Assembly: GCA_963762075.1 (NCBI GenBank)
Contig: CAVXJC010000006.1
Location: 310,001-374,000, forward strand
Length of the DNA: 64,000 bases
Direction of reading: 5' to 3'
DNA from: JAOUEA01 sp963762075
GTDB taxonomy: Bacteria > Actinomycetota > UBA4738 > HRBIN12
The notes beneath the pieces are model-generated. The model made no database searches, had not been told where the DNA came from, and was given only the letters and a program-made list of their open reading frames with translations. Each line of letters opens with the position of its first letter. The first letter of the stretch is position 1. Shown piece after piece: positions 27,662-36,178 of the stretch. The translations under genes and the position numbers were made by a program.

Positions 27662-29469
27662 TGGGCATCGCCGAGCTCAACCTCGCGTGCGCCTGGGCGC
27701 TGGTCGACGGGCTCGTCGCCGGCGGGGTCCGTCACGCGTGCCTCTCGCCCGGGTCGAGGTCGACCTCGCTCGCGCTCGCCCTGTCGCGCCACCCCGACGT
27801 CGAGCTGCACGTGCATCTCGACGAGCGTTCCAGCGCCTTCTTCGCGATCGGGCTCTCGCGCGCGACCAGCACGCCGGTCGCGATCGCGTGCACGAGCGGC
27901 ACCGCCGCCGCGGAGTTCATGCCGGCCGTGGTCGAGGCCTCGCAGTCGCGCGTTCCGCTCGTCGTGTTGACGGCCGACCGGCCGCCGCGCCTGCGGGGGA
28001 CCGGCGCCAACCAGACGATCGACCAGATCGGCCTCTATGGCTCGTACGTGCGCGGGGCGCTCGACCTTCCGGTGCCCGAAGCAACGGGCCAGGAAGCCTG
28101 GTGGCGCCAGGCCGCCCGAGAAGCACTCGAGGCCACCCGTTCCGACCCCGTCGGTCCGGTCCACGTGAACTGTCCCTTCGAGGAGCCGCTGAGCCCCTCG
28201 TCCGAGGTGCGCCTTCCCGCCCCCACCGGTGAGCGACTCGACCTCTCGACGCGACCCGAAGCAGAGCTCACGGAGGAGGAGGATGACCGACTCGCCGAGA
28301 TGGTCTCCGGCGCCCGGGGCGCCGTCGTGATCGGTGGATGGCCGGGCGACCTGTCAGGCGAGGCGCGGTTCTGGTCGGAGACGCTCGGCTGGCCCGTGAT
28401 CGCCGAGCCCGGCTCGACCGCTCGGGTTCCGGACTCGTCGCTGGCGGCCGGTCAAGCCTTGATCGGCGATTCGGCCTGGATCGACCAGCACTCGCCGGAG
28501 ATCGTGATCCAGCTCGGGGCGGCGCCCACGAGCCGCACGACCCAAGCGTTCGTCGCCTCCGCGGAGCGGCTCGTGGTCGCCGACCGCTGGCACCTCGACG
28601 CCGACCCCGAGCGCCGGTCGAGCTGGAGGTTGGCCGTTGACGCCGATGCCCTCGGCCGCGCCCTCGCTGATCGTCCGATCGACCAGCACGGCGCGGTCGT
28701 CTGGGTCGGTGCACGCCCTTCCGACGAGGAGACATCCGACCTGAGCGCGCATCGCCTTCACCCCGCGCCGGTGAAATGGACCAAGGCCTGGCGCGAGGCC
28801 GACGGCCGAGCTCGCGCCGCGCTCGACGGCTTCTTGGACGGCGTGGACGAGCCGTTCGAGCCGCGCATCGCCCGCGACGTCGCGGCGTGGACCCCCGATG
28901 GCGGCACGCTGTTCGTGGGCAACTCCACCCCGATCCGCGACGTCGACCTCGCGATGGCGCCGCGCACGGGGCTTCGCGTGCTCGGCAATCGAGGCGCGAG
29001 CGGCATCGACGGGCTGGTGTCGACCGCCCTCGGCATGGCGGCGGGGGGACGAGGCAACGATGACGCCGAGTCGCCCGGCGACCAGCCGGTCGTGGCGCTG
29101 ATCGGCGACCTCTCGTTCCTGCACGACCTCGGCGCCGTGGCCTGGAACGCCCGCCGAGGCATCGACCTCACCATCGTGGTCGTGCGCAACGGCGGCGGCG
29201 AGATCTTCTCGCTGCTCCCTCAGAGGAAGCTGCCCGAGCACCGCGACCTGTTCGTGACGCCCCACGAGGCGGGCATCGGCGCGCTGTCGCGAGCAGCCGG
29301 CGCGAGACTCACGTTGGTCGAGCGCGCCTCCGAGCTCGAACCAGCGCTCGCCGCCGCCTCGGCGTCAGGGCTGCAGGTGATCGAGGTCGCGGTCGATCCC
29401 GAGCGCGCGCTCGTCCTTCGCGCGAAGATGGGGGAAACGATCGCCGCAGCGCTCCAGCCACGTCGGTGA
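27661..29469 (+). CDS. menD: 2-Succinyl-5-enolpyruvyl-6-hydroxy-3-cyclohexene-1-carboxylate synthase
   Basis: MenD is a ThDP-dependent enzyme that condenses isochorismate with 2-oxoglutarate. From the ATG at 27661 it is 602 residues. Signatures are HACLSPGSRSTSLALALSRH, HLDERSSAFFAIGLSRAT and LTADRPPRLRGTGANQTIDQ in the PYR domain. The PP domain has GNRGASGIDGLVSTALGMA, ALIGDLSFLHDLGAV and VVRNGGGEIFSLLPQ. Its ATG overlaps the menA stop as TGATG, so menB, menA and menD form one coupled operon. An in-frame extension upstream through menA is not coding. Confidence 0.96.
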   Translation: MGIAELNLACAWALVDGLVAGGVRHACLSPGSRSTSLALALSRHPDVELHVHLDERSSAFFAIGLSRATSTPVAIACTSGTAAAEFMPAVVEASQSRVPLVVLTADRPPRLRGTGANQTIDQIGLYGSYVRGALDLPVPEATGQEAWWRQAAREALEATRSDPVGPVHVNCPFEEPLSPSSEVRLPAPTGERLDLSTRPEAELTEEEDDRLAEMVSGARGAVVIGGWPGDLSGEARFWSETLGWPVIAEPGSTARVPDSSLAAGQALIGDSAWIDQHSPEIVIQLGAAPTSRTTQAFVASAERLVVADRWHLDADPERRSSWRLAVDADALGRALADRPIDQHGAVVWVGARPSDEETSDLSAHRLHPAPVKWTKAWREADGRARAALDGFLDGVDEPFEPRIARDVAAWTPDGGTLFVGNSTPIRDVDLAMAPRTGLRVLGNRGASGIDGLVSTALGMAAGGRGNDDAESPGDQPVVALIGDLSFLHDLGAVAWNARRGIDLTIVVVRNGGGEIFSLLPQRKLPEHRDLFVTPHEAGIGALSRAAGARLTLVERASELEPALAAASASGLQVIEVAVDPERALVLRAKMGETIAAALQPRR

Positions 29470-29549
29470 CGAATACCCCGATCCAGACCGTGACGATCGG
29501 GTGGTCCCTACGATGTGCAGGTTCCCATCGACCTCATCGGAGGTAATCC

Positions 29550-30149
29550 GTGTCGCATCGAACGATTCGACTGATCGACGTCGTGCTCATCGTGTGGTTG
29601 CTGCTTTGGTGCGCCATCGGCTACGGGGTCGGCCACACCGTGAACGGGTTGTCCGGGTTGAGCGACGGCGTGATCGGAGCCGGTGAGGGCGTCTCCGACG
29701 CAGCCGGGGCGCTGACCGACCTCACCGACGTGCCGTTGGTGGGTGGGAGCGTCGAGGCCATCGCCGACCGCATCGATGCGCTCGGGCAGGGCACCGTGCA
29801 GAAAGCCGAGGCGAGCAAGGATGTGATCTTCAACGTCTCACTGCTGCTCGGGCTCTTGATCGCGCTCGCGCCGTCGGTGCCAGCGATCGCGGTGTGGCTG
29901 GTGATCCGCTCGCCGCTCGCACGCGACCGGCGACGCATCGGCCGATCACTGGACGCCGACGTTGCCGGGCTCGAGGGCTACCTCGCACTCCGGGCGGCGA
30001 CGCGCTACACCTATGCGCGCATCGCGTCGGTCACGACCGATCCGTGGGGAGACCTGCAGGCCGGGCGGCACTCCGCGCTCGCAGCCATCGAGCTGGGCCA
30101 TCTCGGCCTCACACGCCGAGCCGCGCGGGCGAGCCTTCCACCGGGCTGA
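29550..30149 (+). CDS. Unknown two-helix membrane protein in the men cluster
   Basis: This 199-residue protein starts at GTG 29550 after a GGAGGTAAT-type site. Helix one is at residues 9-29. A Gly/Asp/Ala-rich extracytoplasmic segment of about 60 residues follows (GLSGLSDGVIGAGEGVSDAA). Helix two is at about residues 95-120, with a cytosolic alpha-helical tail. I do not recognise the family. It is 80 bp after menD on the same strand and 17 bp from the convergent menF end, so it may be the last gene of the menBAD transcript. A role in quinone metabolism is only guessed from position. Confidence 0.75.
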   Translation: MSHRTIRLIDVVLIVWLLLWCAIGYGVGHTVNGLSGLSDGVIGAGEGVSDAAGALTDLTDVPLVGGSVEAIADRIDALGQGTVQKAEASKDVIFNVSLLLGLLIALAPSVPAIAVWLVIRSPLARDRRRIGRSLDADVAGLEGYLALRAATRYTYARIASVTTDPWGDLQAGRHSALAAIELGHLGLTRRAARASLPPG

Positions 30150-30166
30150 CGACTCCCCCCGAAGTC

Positions 30167-31396
30167 TCATCCCCAGCGCAGGGAGTCGAGGAAGGCCCTG
30201 AACTTGCGATCGGTCTCGTCAACCTCGCCGGCCGGATCGGACCCCGCCACGATGCCGGCGCCGGCGTAGAGCGTCGCTCGTTCCCTGTCGAGGCGTGCGC
30301 ACCGCAGGGCGATCGCCCAGTCGCCGTCGCCGGCGGCGTCGACCCAGCCCACAGGGCCGGCGTACATGCCACGGTCGAACCGTTCCTGCTCGGCGATCGT
30401 CGACGCGGCTACCTCGCGGGGCGTTCCGCACACGGCCGGCGTCGGGTGCAGCTCCGCCACGACGTCGAGGGCGCTCACGCCGGTGTCGCGAAGCGTTCCC
30501 TCGAATCTGGTCGCCAGGTGCCAGACGTTCGCGGTCGGCTCGAGCGCGGGCTGGGCATCGAAGGAGAGGTCGTCGCAGAACCCGCCGAGCACGTCGGCGA
30601 CGGCCTCGACCACGATCGCGTGCTCCTCGCGGTTCTTCGCCGACGCGGCGAGCGCCTCGGCGTTGGCCACGTCTTCGTCGGGATCGCCGGCGCGGGGTGC
30701 GGTGCCCGCGAGCGGGGTCGATCGCACCCGGTCGCCGCGGCGCGAGACGAGCAGCTCAGGGCTCGCGCCGACCAACACGCCGAGCGGTGTCGGGGCGGCG
30801 AAGGTGAAGCAGTGGGGTTCGACCGCGCGCAGGCGATGGAGCAACCTGCGAGCATCGAGTGCGCGTCCGGCATCGACCGTCAGCGTTCGCGCGAGCACGA
30901 CCTTCTCGAGCCCGCCGCCCACGATCGACGCGACGACCTCGGCAACCGCAGTGGCGTAGGCTCCAGCGGCCGGCTCCTCGGTGAGCTGCGTCGGGCGGAA
31001 GGCCTCGTGCGGCAGGTCGCCGATCACTCGCTCGGGCTTGAACGGCGGCCGGTCATCGGCCTCATCGGCGAGATCGAGCAGCCAAGTTTCCCCGCCGCCG
31101 GCGCGCATCACCGCTCGCGCGGGCACGGAGAGCGATCCGCCGGCTCCGTCGAACGACAGCGCGCCGACGGCGAACGGCACGACGTCACCGTCCTGCATCT
31201 CGCGGAGCGCCTTCGAGGTCGCGGCCGCAAGCGCCTGGAGATCGTGCTCAGGTCCGATGTGCAGGCCGCCCTGCAGCGACGGCGCCGAGACCCCGATGCC
31301 TTCGCGCTCGAAGAAGAATCCGTCGGAGGCCTCGTAGGCCGCCAGCAGGTCGAAGGCCGCCCCGAGCACCGTCGCCGATGCAGCCAAGCGAGTCAC
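30167..31396 (-). CDS. menF: Isochorismate synthase
   Basis: MenF converts chorismate to isochorismate, the first committed step of menaquinone synthesis. It has 409 residues. The chorismate-binding fold shows GGLEKVVLARTLTVDAGRAL, FTFAAPTPLGVLVGASPELL, STPLAGTAPRAGDPDED, ELHPTPAVCGTPREVA and the C-terminal ERFDRGMYAGPVGWVDAAGD. These are typical of MenF/EntC/DhbC. The genes around it favour the menaquinone role over siderophore synthesis. The start at 31396 overlaps the menG stop by 4 bp. Confidence 0.94.
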   Translation of the reverse strand: MTRLAASATVLGAAFDLLAAYEASDGFFFEREGIGVSAPSLQGGLHIGPEHDLQALAAATSKALREMQDGDVVPFAVGALSFDGAGGSLSVPARAVMRAGGGETWLLDLADEADDRPPFKPERVIGDLPHEAFRPTQLTEEPAAGAYATAVAEVVASIVGGGLEKVVLARTLTVDAGRALDARRLLHRLRAVEPHCFTFAAPTPLGVLVGASPELLVSRRGDRVRSTPLAGTAPRAGDPDEDVANAEALAASAKNREEHAIVVEAVADVLGGFCDDLSFDAQPALEPTANVWHLATRFEGTLRDTGVSALDVVAELHPTPAVCGTPREVAASTIAEQERFDRGMYAGPVGWVDAAGDGDWAIALRCARLDRERATLYAGAGIVAGSDPAGEVDETDRKFRAFLDSLRWG

Positions 31397-32076
31397 GACC
31401 GGGTGCCCACCAGGAGCTGGGTGAGCCCACCGGAGAGCTGACGGCGTTCCGCGTCGGGGAAGCCTGCGTCCACCAGCATCGAGATCATCTCGCGGGATGG
31501 CGGCAGATACGCCATGGACTTCGGCAGGTAGGAGTATGCGGCCTTGTCCGACAACACGCCGCCGATCATCGGCACGATGCGCTTGAAGTAGATGCCGTGG
31601 CCCGCGCGCAGCACGCGGTTGTCGGGCTCGCTCGCGTCGAGCAACGCGATGCGTCCGTCAGGGCGCACCACGCGCCCGAGCTCCGCGAAGAACGCCTCGA
31701 GCGAGACGACGTTGCGCAGCGCGAACCCGCACGTCACCCCGTCGGCCGAGCCGTCGGCGAGTGGGAGTTGCACGATGTCGGCCTCGACGAGCGGCGAGCC
31801 GCCGCGGGCGTTCACCAGCATGCCGTGGCTGAAGTCGAAGCCGAGGGCGCGATAGCCGCGTCGATCCAGCTCACGGCAGAGATCGCCGGTGCCGCATGCG
31901 AGGTCGGCAACGAGCGAGCGTCCGGGAAGCCGCAGCGACGCGACCGCGGTGCGGCGCCAGCCGACGTCCATGCCGAACGTCATCACCCGGTTCACCAGGT
32001 CGTAGCGGGGCGAGATCGTGTCGAACAGCCGGCGCACCGCGAGCCGTTTCTCATCGCCCTGCGGAAGCTCGCTCAC
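31393..32076 (-). CDS. menG: Demethylmenaquinone methyltransferase
   Basis: This UbiE/MenG-type SAM methyltransferase has 227 residues and performs the last step of menaquinone synthesis. Signatures are VRRLFDTISPRYDLVNRVMT then FGMDVGWRR, motif I in VADLACGTGDLCRELD, and the UbiE second signature YLPKSMAYLPPSREMISML, which gives a firm family call. It starts at 32076, overlapping the MerR gene stop, and its own stop overlaps menF. The order of transcription is therefore merR-menG-menF. Confidence 0.95.
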   Translation of the reverse strand: MSELPQGDEKRLAVRRLFDTISPRYDLVNRVMTFGMDVGWRRTAVASLRLPGRSLVADLACGTGDLCRELDRRGYRALGFDFSHGMLVNARGGSPLVEADIVQLPLADGSADGVTCGFALRNVVSLEAFFAELGRVVRPDGRIALLDASEPDNRVLRAGHGIYFKRIVPMIGGVLSDKAAYSYLPKSMAYLPPSREMISMLVDAGFPDAERRQLSGGLTQLLVGTRS

Positions 32077-32789
32077 GTGGCTGGTTCCTCGATGTGCTCC
32101 TCGGCTGTCTCGAGCAGCACCCGTCGGAAGTGGTTCGAGACCAACGTCGTCACCGCCGGGAGCAGCTCGCGGAACGCCTCGACCATCTGCTCGGAGGCCC
32201 CCGCGTCATCACTGGCCGTGTCGCGGATGGGTTTGCGCACGTGCTCGTCGAACAGCTCGACCGCCCGCTCGGCGAGGCCCCGCATCGCGGTGTCGGCATC
32301 GCGTGCGAGCGACAGCAGGTCGGCGAGCGGAAGCCCGAACTCCAGCAGTCGCAGCGCCGTTCGGACGAGCTCGATGTCGTTCGCCGTGTAGCGGTCGTCG
32401 CCGTCGATGCGGTGTCCGAGCCTGATGCCCTCGCGCTCGACCGCCTGGATGAGCGATGCCGGAACTCCGCTCGCCTGTGCGAACTCGTCGAGGCTGAGCG
32501 TCTCGCCGGGTTCGTCGGGCTCCTGGCCGCGAGCCGAGGCCACCGCGACGGCCAGATCCGCATCGGCCGGGCCGAGCTCGCCCGACACCACCCGGCGGAT
32601 CGCTGCCAGCGTCAACCCCTTTGCCTGCAACGAACGGATCTCTGCCAGCCGCGCGACGTGCTCGGGCCCGTACCAGGCCACGCGCCCTTCCCGTCGGGGG
32701 GCAGGAAGCAGCCCACGCGACTGGTAGTAGCGCACCGTGTCGACCGACAGGTCGCAGGTCGCGGCGAGCTGTTCCACGCGGTACCTCAC
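32073..32789 (-). CDS. MerR-family regulator cotranscribed with menG and menF
   Basis: This 238-residue protein has an N-terminal MerR winged helix: VEQLAATCDLSVDTVRYYQS then RGLLPAPRREGRVAWYGPEH and LAEIRSLQAKGLTLAAIR. A second HTH-like helix pair follows at SLDEFAQASGVPASLIQAVE, then a helical C-terminal region with no cysteine pattern for metal sensing. The start is a GTG at 32789. It overlaps menG by 4 bp. Being in the same transcript suggests it may control the menG-menF operon and itself, but no operator is proven. The 112 bp to the divergent GT87 gene would contain the promoters. Confidence 0.88.
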   Translation of the reverse strand: MRYRVEQLAATCDLSVDTVRYYQSRGLLPAPRREGRVAWYGPEHVARLAEIRSLQAKGLTLAAIRRVVSGELGPADADLAVAVASARGQEPDEPGETLSLDEFAQASGVPASLIQAVEREGIRLGHRIDGDDRYTANDIELVRTALRLLEFGLPLADLLSLARDADTAMRGLAERAVELFDEHVRKPIRDTASDDAGASEQMVEAFRELLPAVTTLVSNHFRRVLLETAEEHIEEPAT

Positions 32790-32901
32790 GACCGGACACT
32801 CTACGAGTTCGCACTTGCACGGTGGCGGTCGAGATGACCCACGAGGGGAGCGGCATCGAGCGGTAGCCCGAAAAGAAACAGCACATTAGGATGCGGCGGC
32901 G

Positions 32902-34171
32902 ATGAGTCGACGTGTGCGCGTGGGAACGAGCCTCGGGCTCGTGCTCATGTGCGTGATCGGCACGATGGCGCTGGGTGCGGCTTCCAAAGGACCGTGCGCC
33001 TCGGGAGCATGGGGCGACCTTCGACAGTACCGGCAGCTCTGTTACACCGATGTGGTACCACTGCTCGACACCGAGCAGCTCCGTGGTTCGAGGCTCCCGT
33101 TCTTCGACGAGTGCGTCGATGCCGAAGCCGTCAACTGCGACGAATACCCGATCGTCACGATGTACGTGATGCGCCTCGCGTCGTGGATCTCAGGCGACGA
33201 CTACGCGCCGTTCTATTGGGTCAACGCCCTGCTGCTCACGGGGTTCGCGGTCGCGATCGCGGTGATGCTGTACGTGGCCAACGGCTCGAAGGCCCTCTAC
33301 TTCGCGTTGGCCCCCACGCTTCTCGTGTATGGAACGGTCAACTGGGACCTGGTCGCCGTGGCGTTCGCGACGGCCGGTCTCCTCCTGTTCTTCCAGCGGC
33401 GAGACCGGGGCGCGGGCGTTTCGCTGGGCCTAGGCGTCGCGACCAAGCTCTATCCGGCCTTCCTGCTCGTGCCGCTCCTCGTACAGCGCCTTCGGGAGAG
33501 GCGCCCCGACGGCGCCATCGTGCTGGGCTGGACCGCGGTCGGCACATGGCTCGTCGTCAACCTGCCGTTCGCGGCGATCGCACCGACCGCGTGGCTCACG
33601 TTCTTCAGGTTCAACGGCGAGCGCGGCGCGGACTTCGACAGCCTCTGGTACATCGCCTGCCGCAACCTCGACACGTGCTTCTCGACGCGGGCGATCAATC
33701 TGGCGTCGCTCGCGATCTTCGTCATCTCGGGCGCGGCCGTGTGGGCGATCAAGGCTCGGCGGCATCCAGGCTTCCCCGGTGGACGCTCGGGTTGCCGCTG
33801 ATCGTGCTGTTCCTGCTCTCGAACAAGGTCTACTCGCCGCAGTACGGCCTCTGGCTGCTGCCTTGGTTCGCGTTGGCGCTGCCGCGGCTCGTGACCTTCC
33901 TCGCGTTCTCGCTCGCCGACGTGGCCGTGTTCGTGACGCGATTCACCTGGTTCGGACGCCTCGAGGGCGCACCCGGCGCGTCGCAGGAACTCTTCGAGGT
34001 CGCAGTGCTCGTTCGCGCTGCTGTGCTGCGTGGTGCGTGATCTGGTGGATCAGGCGTGCGCAGCGAGCCGCTCGAGATCGAACGCCGGCAGGACGATGCC
34101 GCGGCAGCGCCTATCGCGCGACCCGAGCCGCCGCCCGCTTCGAATCACCCGGCGAGGTCGTGCCGGCGTGA
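32902..34171 (+). CDS. GT87 / DUF2029 membrane glycosyltransferase, two frameshifts
   Basis: This is a polytopic mannosyltransferase-like protein. The ATG at 32902 begins a long segment with about nine helices. It contains the GT87 signature NWDLVAVAFATAGLLLFFQR and LGLGVATKLYPAFLLVPLL. The reading continues in a second frame from about 33774-33777 (a missing C in a C-run) with WTLGLPLIVLFLLSNKVYSP. It continues in a third frame from about 34027-34030 with WCVIWWIRRAQRAARDR. The corrected stop at 34169-34171 overlaps the next gene as GTGA, which supports this reconstruction of about 423 residues. Family members use polyprenyl-phosphate mannose to build cell-envelope glycolipids. The acceptor is unknown. 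Confidence 0.82.
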
Positions 34172-35328
34172 CACGACCCCGGCAGCCCGTGCGGTTGCGC
34201 GACGGTCTTCGCGACTCGCTGGCGATCTTCCTCGCGGTGCGCATCGGTTTCTCGCTGCTCGGCCTGCTTGCGGTCGGGATGATCGCGCCACGAGAAGCGC
34301 CGCCCGCCGTCGCCGGCTGGCCCATCGAGCCCGTGAGCTTCGAGTGGACCGCCGTCTTCACCGCCGCGGAACGCCAGGACGCCGCCCGGTTCCTCGCGAT
34401 CGCGACCCGAGGCTACGACCCGGCGGACGGCAGCGCGGCCTTCTTCCCCTGTATCCCGCTCTGATCAGAGCCGCCACGACGCTGCCCGGGCTCGGCGCCC
34501 CTCGGGGCGGCCCTGTTGGTCTCGAACGCGTGCTTCGCAGGCGCGCTCGTCATGCTGCACGGCCTCACGAGGCTCGAGGGCATGTCGCGCGAGGCGGCAC
34601 GGCTCACGGTCATGCTCGTCGCGATCTTCCGACGGCGTTCTTCTTCTTGGCCCCCTACAGCGAGGGCCCGTTCCTGCTGACATCGGTCACGGCCTTCTGG
34701 TTCGCGCGCCGCGACCGTTGGGCGCTCGCAGCGCTCGCGGGCGCCCTCGCGGCGGTGACCCGCAGCGTGGGCGTGCTGCTGGTGCTCGCGCTTGCCGTGG
34801 AAGGCGTGCATCGTTCGCGCGACGACGGCCGTCGGCTCCTACCTCGCCTGGCGGCCGCGTTCGTCGTCGCGCTCGGCCCACTGCTGTATCTGATGTGGTG
34901 GCGTCTACGATCCGGCGACGCCCTGGCACCATGGACCGCGCAGCAGAGCTGGCGGCGGGAGGCGCGGCCACCTTGGCAGACCCTGATCGATGCGGTCGAG
35001 CGCCGCCTGGCGATACGGGGGCTACTGGCTCCTTGACGTCGTGGTGGTCGCGGTGGTGCTGATCGCGCTCGTTGCGGGGCTTCGTTGGCTGCGCTGGGGC
35101 TACTCCGCGTACGCGGTTGCGAGCTTCGCGCTACCGCTTGCCTACGCCTGGCCCACGCGTCCGCTGTTGTCGATGCCGCGGTTCGTCACGGTGATCTTCC
35201 CTGTCTTCTGGGTGATGGCGCGTGCCGTCGAGCGCCGTCGGCTGCCCGAACCGCTCGTCGTGGCGGCATTCGCGGGCGGGTACGCGCTGCTCGGCGCGCT
35301 CTTCGTCACGTGGTGGGACGTGTTCTGA
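34168..35328 (+). CDS. PIG-V-like membrane mannosyltransferase, four frameshifts
   Basis: The start is a GTG at 34168. The N-terminal segment has DAARFLAIATRGYDPADGSA, resembling the PIG-V catalytic loop. It then changes frame several times: at 34446-34449 (-1, restoring FFPLYPALIRAATTLPGLG), 34499-34502 (+1, giving LLVSNACFAGALVMLHGLTR), about 34629 (-1, giving PTAFFFLAPYSEGPFLLTS) and about 35003 (+1, giving WRYGGYWLLDVVVVAVVL). The net shift is zero, and the corrected protein is about 386 residues with about ten helices. FFPLYP is typical of the actinobacterial PIG-V family, which uses polyprenyl-phosphate mannose. It is coupled to the GT87 gene. Confidence 0.75.
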
Positions 35329-35418
35329 CACGCGATCATCGATCGTGAGCGATTCGCATCGTCGCCCCGCCCGAGCGACTAGGATGTGCGGAGCTCGGGG
35401 GCATTTCGGGGGGGGAAC

Positions 35419-36057
35419 TTGACGATCAAGGTTGCGATCGCAGACGACCACTCGCTGGTGCGTCAAGGCCTGCGACGGTATCTCGAGATGGCAGACGGCA
35501 TCGACGTCGTCGGCGAGGCCGCCGACGGCAAGCAGCTCCTCGAGTTGATCGGCGCCGAGAACCCCGACATCGCACTGGTCGACATCCGCATGCCGGAGAT
35601 GGACGGGCTCGAGGCCGCGCGGGCGATCCGCGACCAATGGCCCGAGATCGGCGTGATCATGCTCACCGCCTACGACGATCGTCAGTTCGTCGTGGAAGCC
35701 GTGCGCTCCGGCGCCCGTGGCTACGTGCTCAAGGCGCGCGACGCCGAGCATCTCATCCAGACGGTGCGCCTGGTGGCCGGCGGCAACATGGTGATCGACC
35801 CGCAGCTCGTGGTGGCCTTGGCCGAGGAGCTCTCCACAGCCAAGGAACGCGACCGAAAGGCCGAGACGCTCACCGCACGCGAGATCGAGGTGCTGCAGCT
35901 CCTCGCCTTCGGCCACACCAATCGCGACATCGCCGAACGCCTCTACATCTCCCCCGACACGGTGAAGACCCACCTTGAGCACATCTTCGAGAAGCTGGGT
36001 GCCTCGGACCGCACCGCGGCGGTGGCCGAAGCCCTGCGCCGCCGGCTGATCGAGTAG
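35419..36057 (+). CDS. LuxR/NarL-family response regulator
   Basis: The receiver begins TIKVAIADDHSLVRQGLRRY, with the phosphoacceptor in IALVDIRMPEMDGLEAARAI and Lys in YVLKARDAEHL. The C-terminal HTH reads TAREIEVLQLLAFGHTNRDI and DTVKTHLEHIFEKLGASDRT. I place the start at the TTG at 35419 (212 residues), directly after a G-rich GGGGGGGGAAC stretch that can serve as ribosome-binding site. An in-frame start at 35386 would add an unlikely MRSSGAFRGGN leader. It probably works with the membrane kinase encoded 121 bp downstream, giving the less usual order regulator then kinase. Confidence 0.9.
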   Translation: MTIKVAIADDHSLVRQGLRRYLEMADGIDVVGEAADGKQLLELIGAENPDIALVDIRMPEMDGLEAARAIRDQWPEIGVIMLTAYDDRQFVVEAVRSGARGYVLKARDAEHLIQTVRLVAGGNMVIDPQLVVALAEELSTAKERDRKAETLTAREIEVLQLLAFGHTNRDIAERLYISPDTVKTHLEHIFEKLGASDRTAAVAEALRRRLIE

Positions 36058-36178
36058 CCGCCCGCGCGCAAAGTCCGGCGGGAGCGGCGTCCCCTCGACG
36101 GGCTAGTCCGTCCGGTCCCGAATGACACCCGCCCGGGTGATGGAGTCCGATGCCTCGAGCAGGCATCATTGACCCCAT

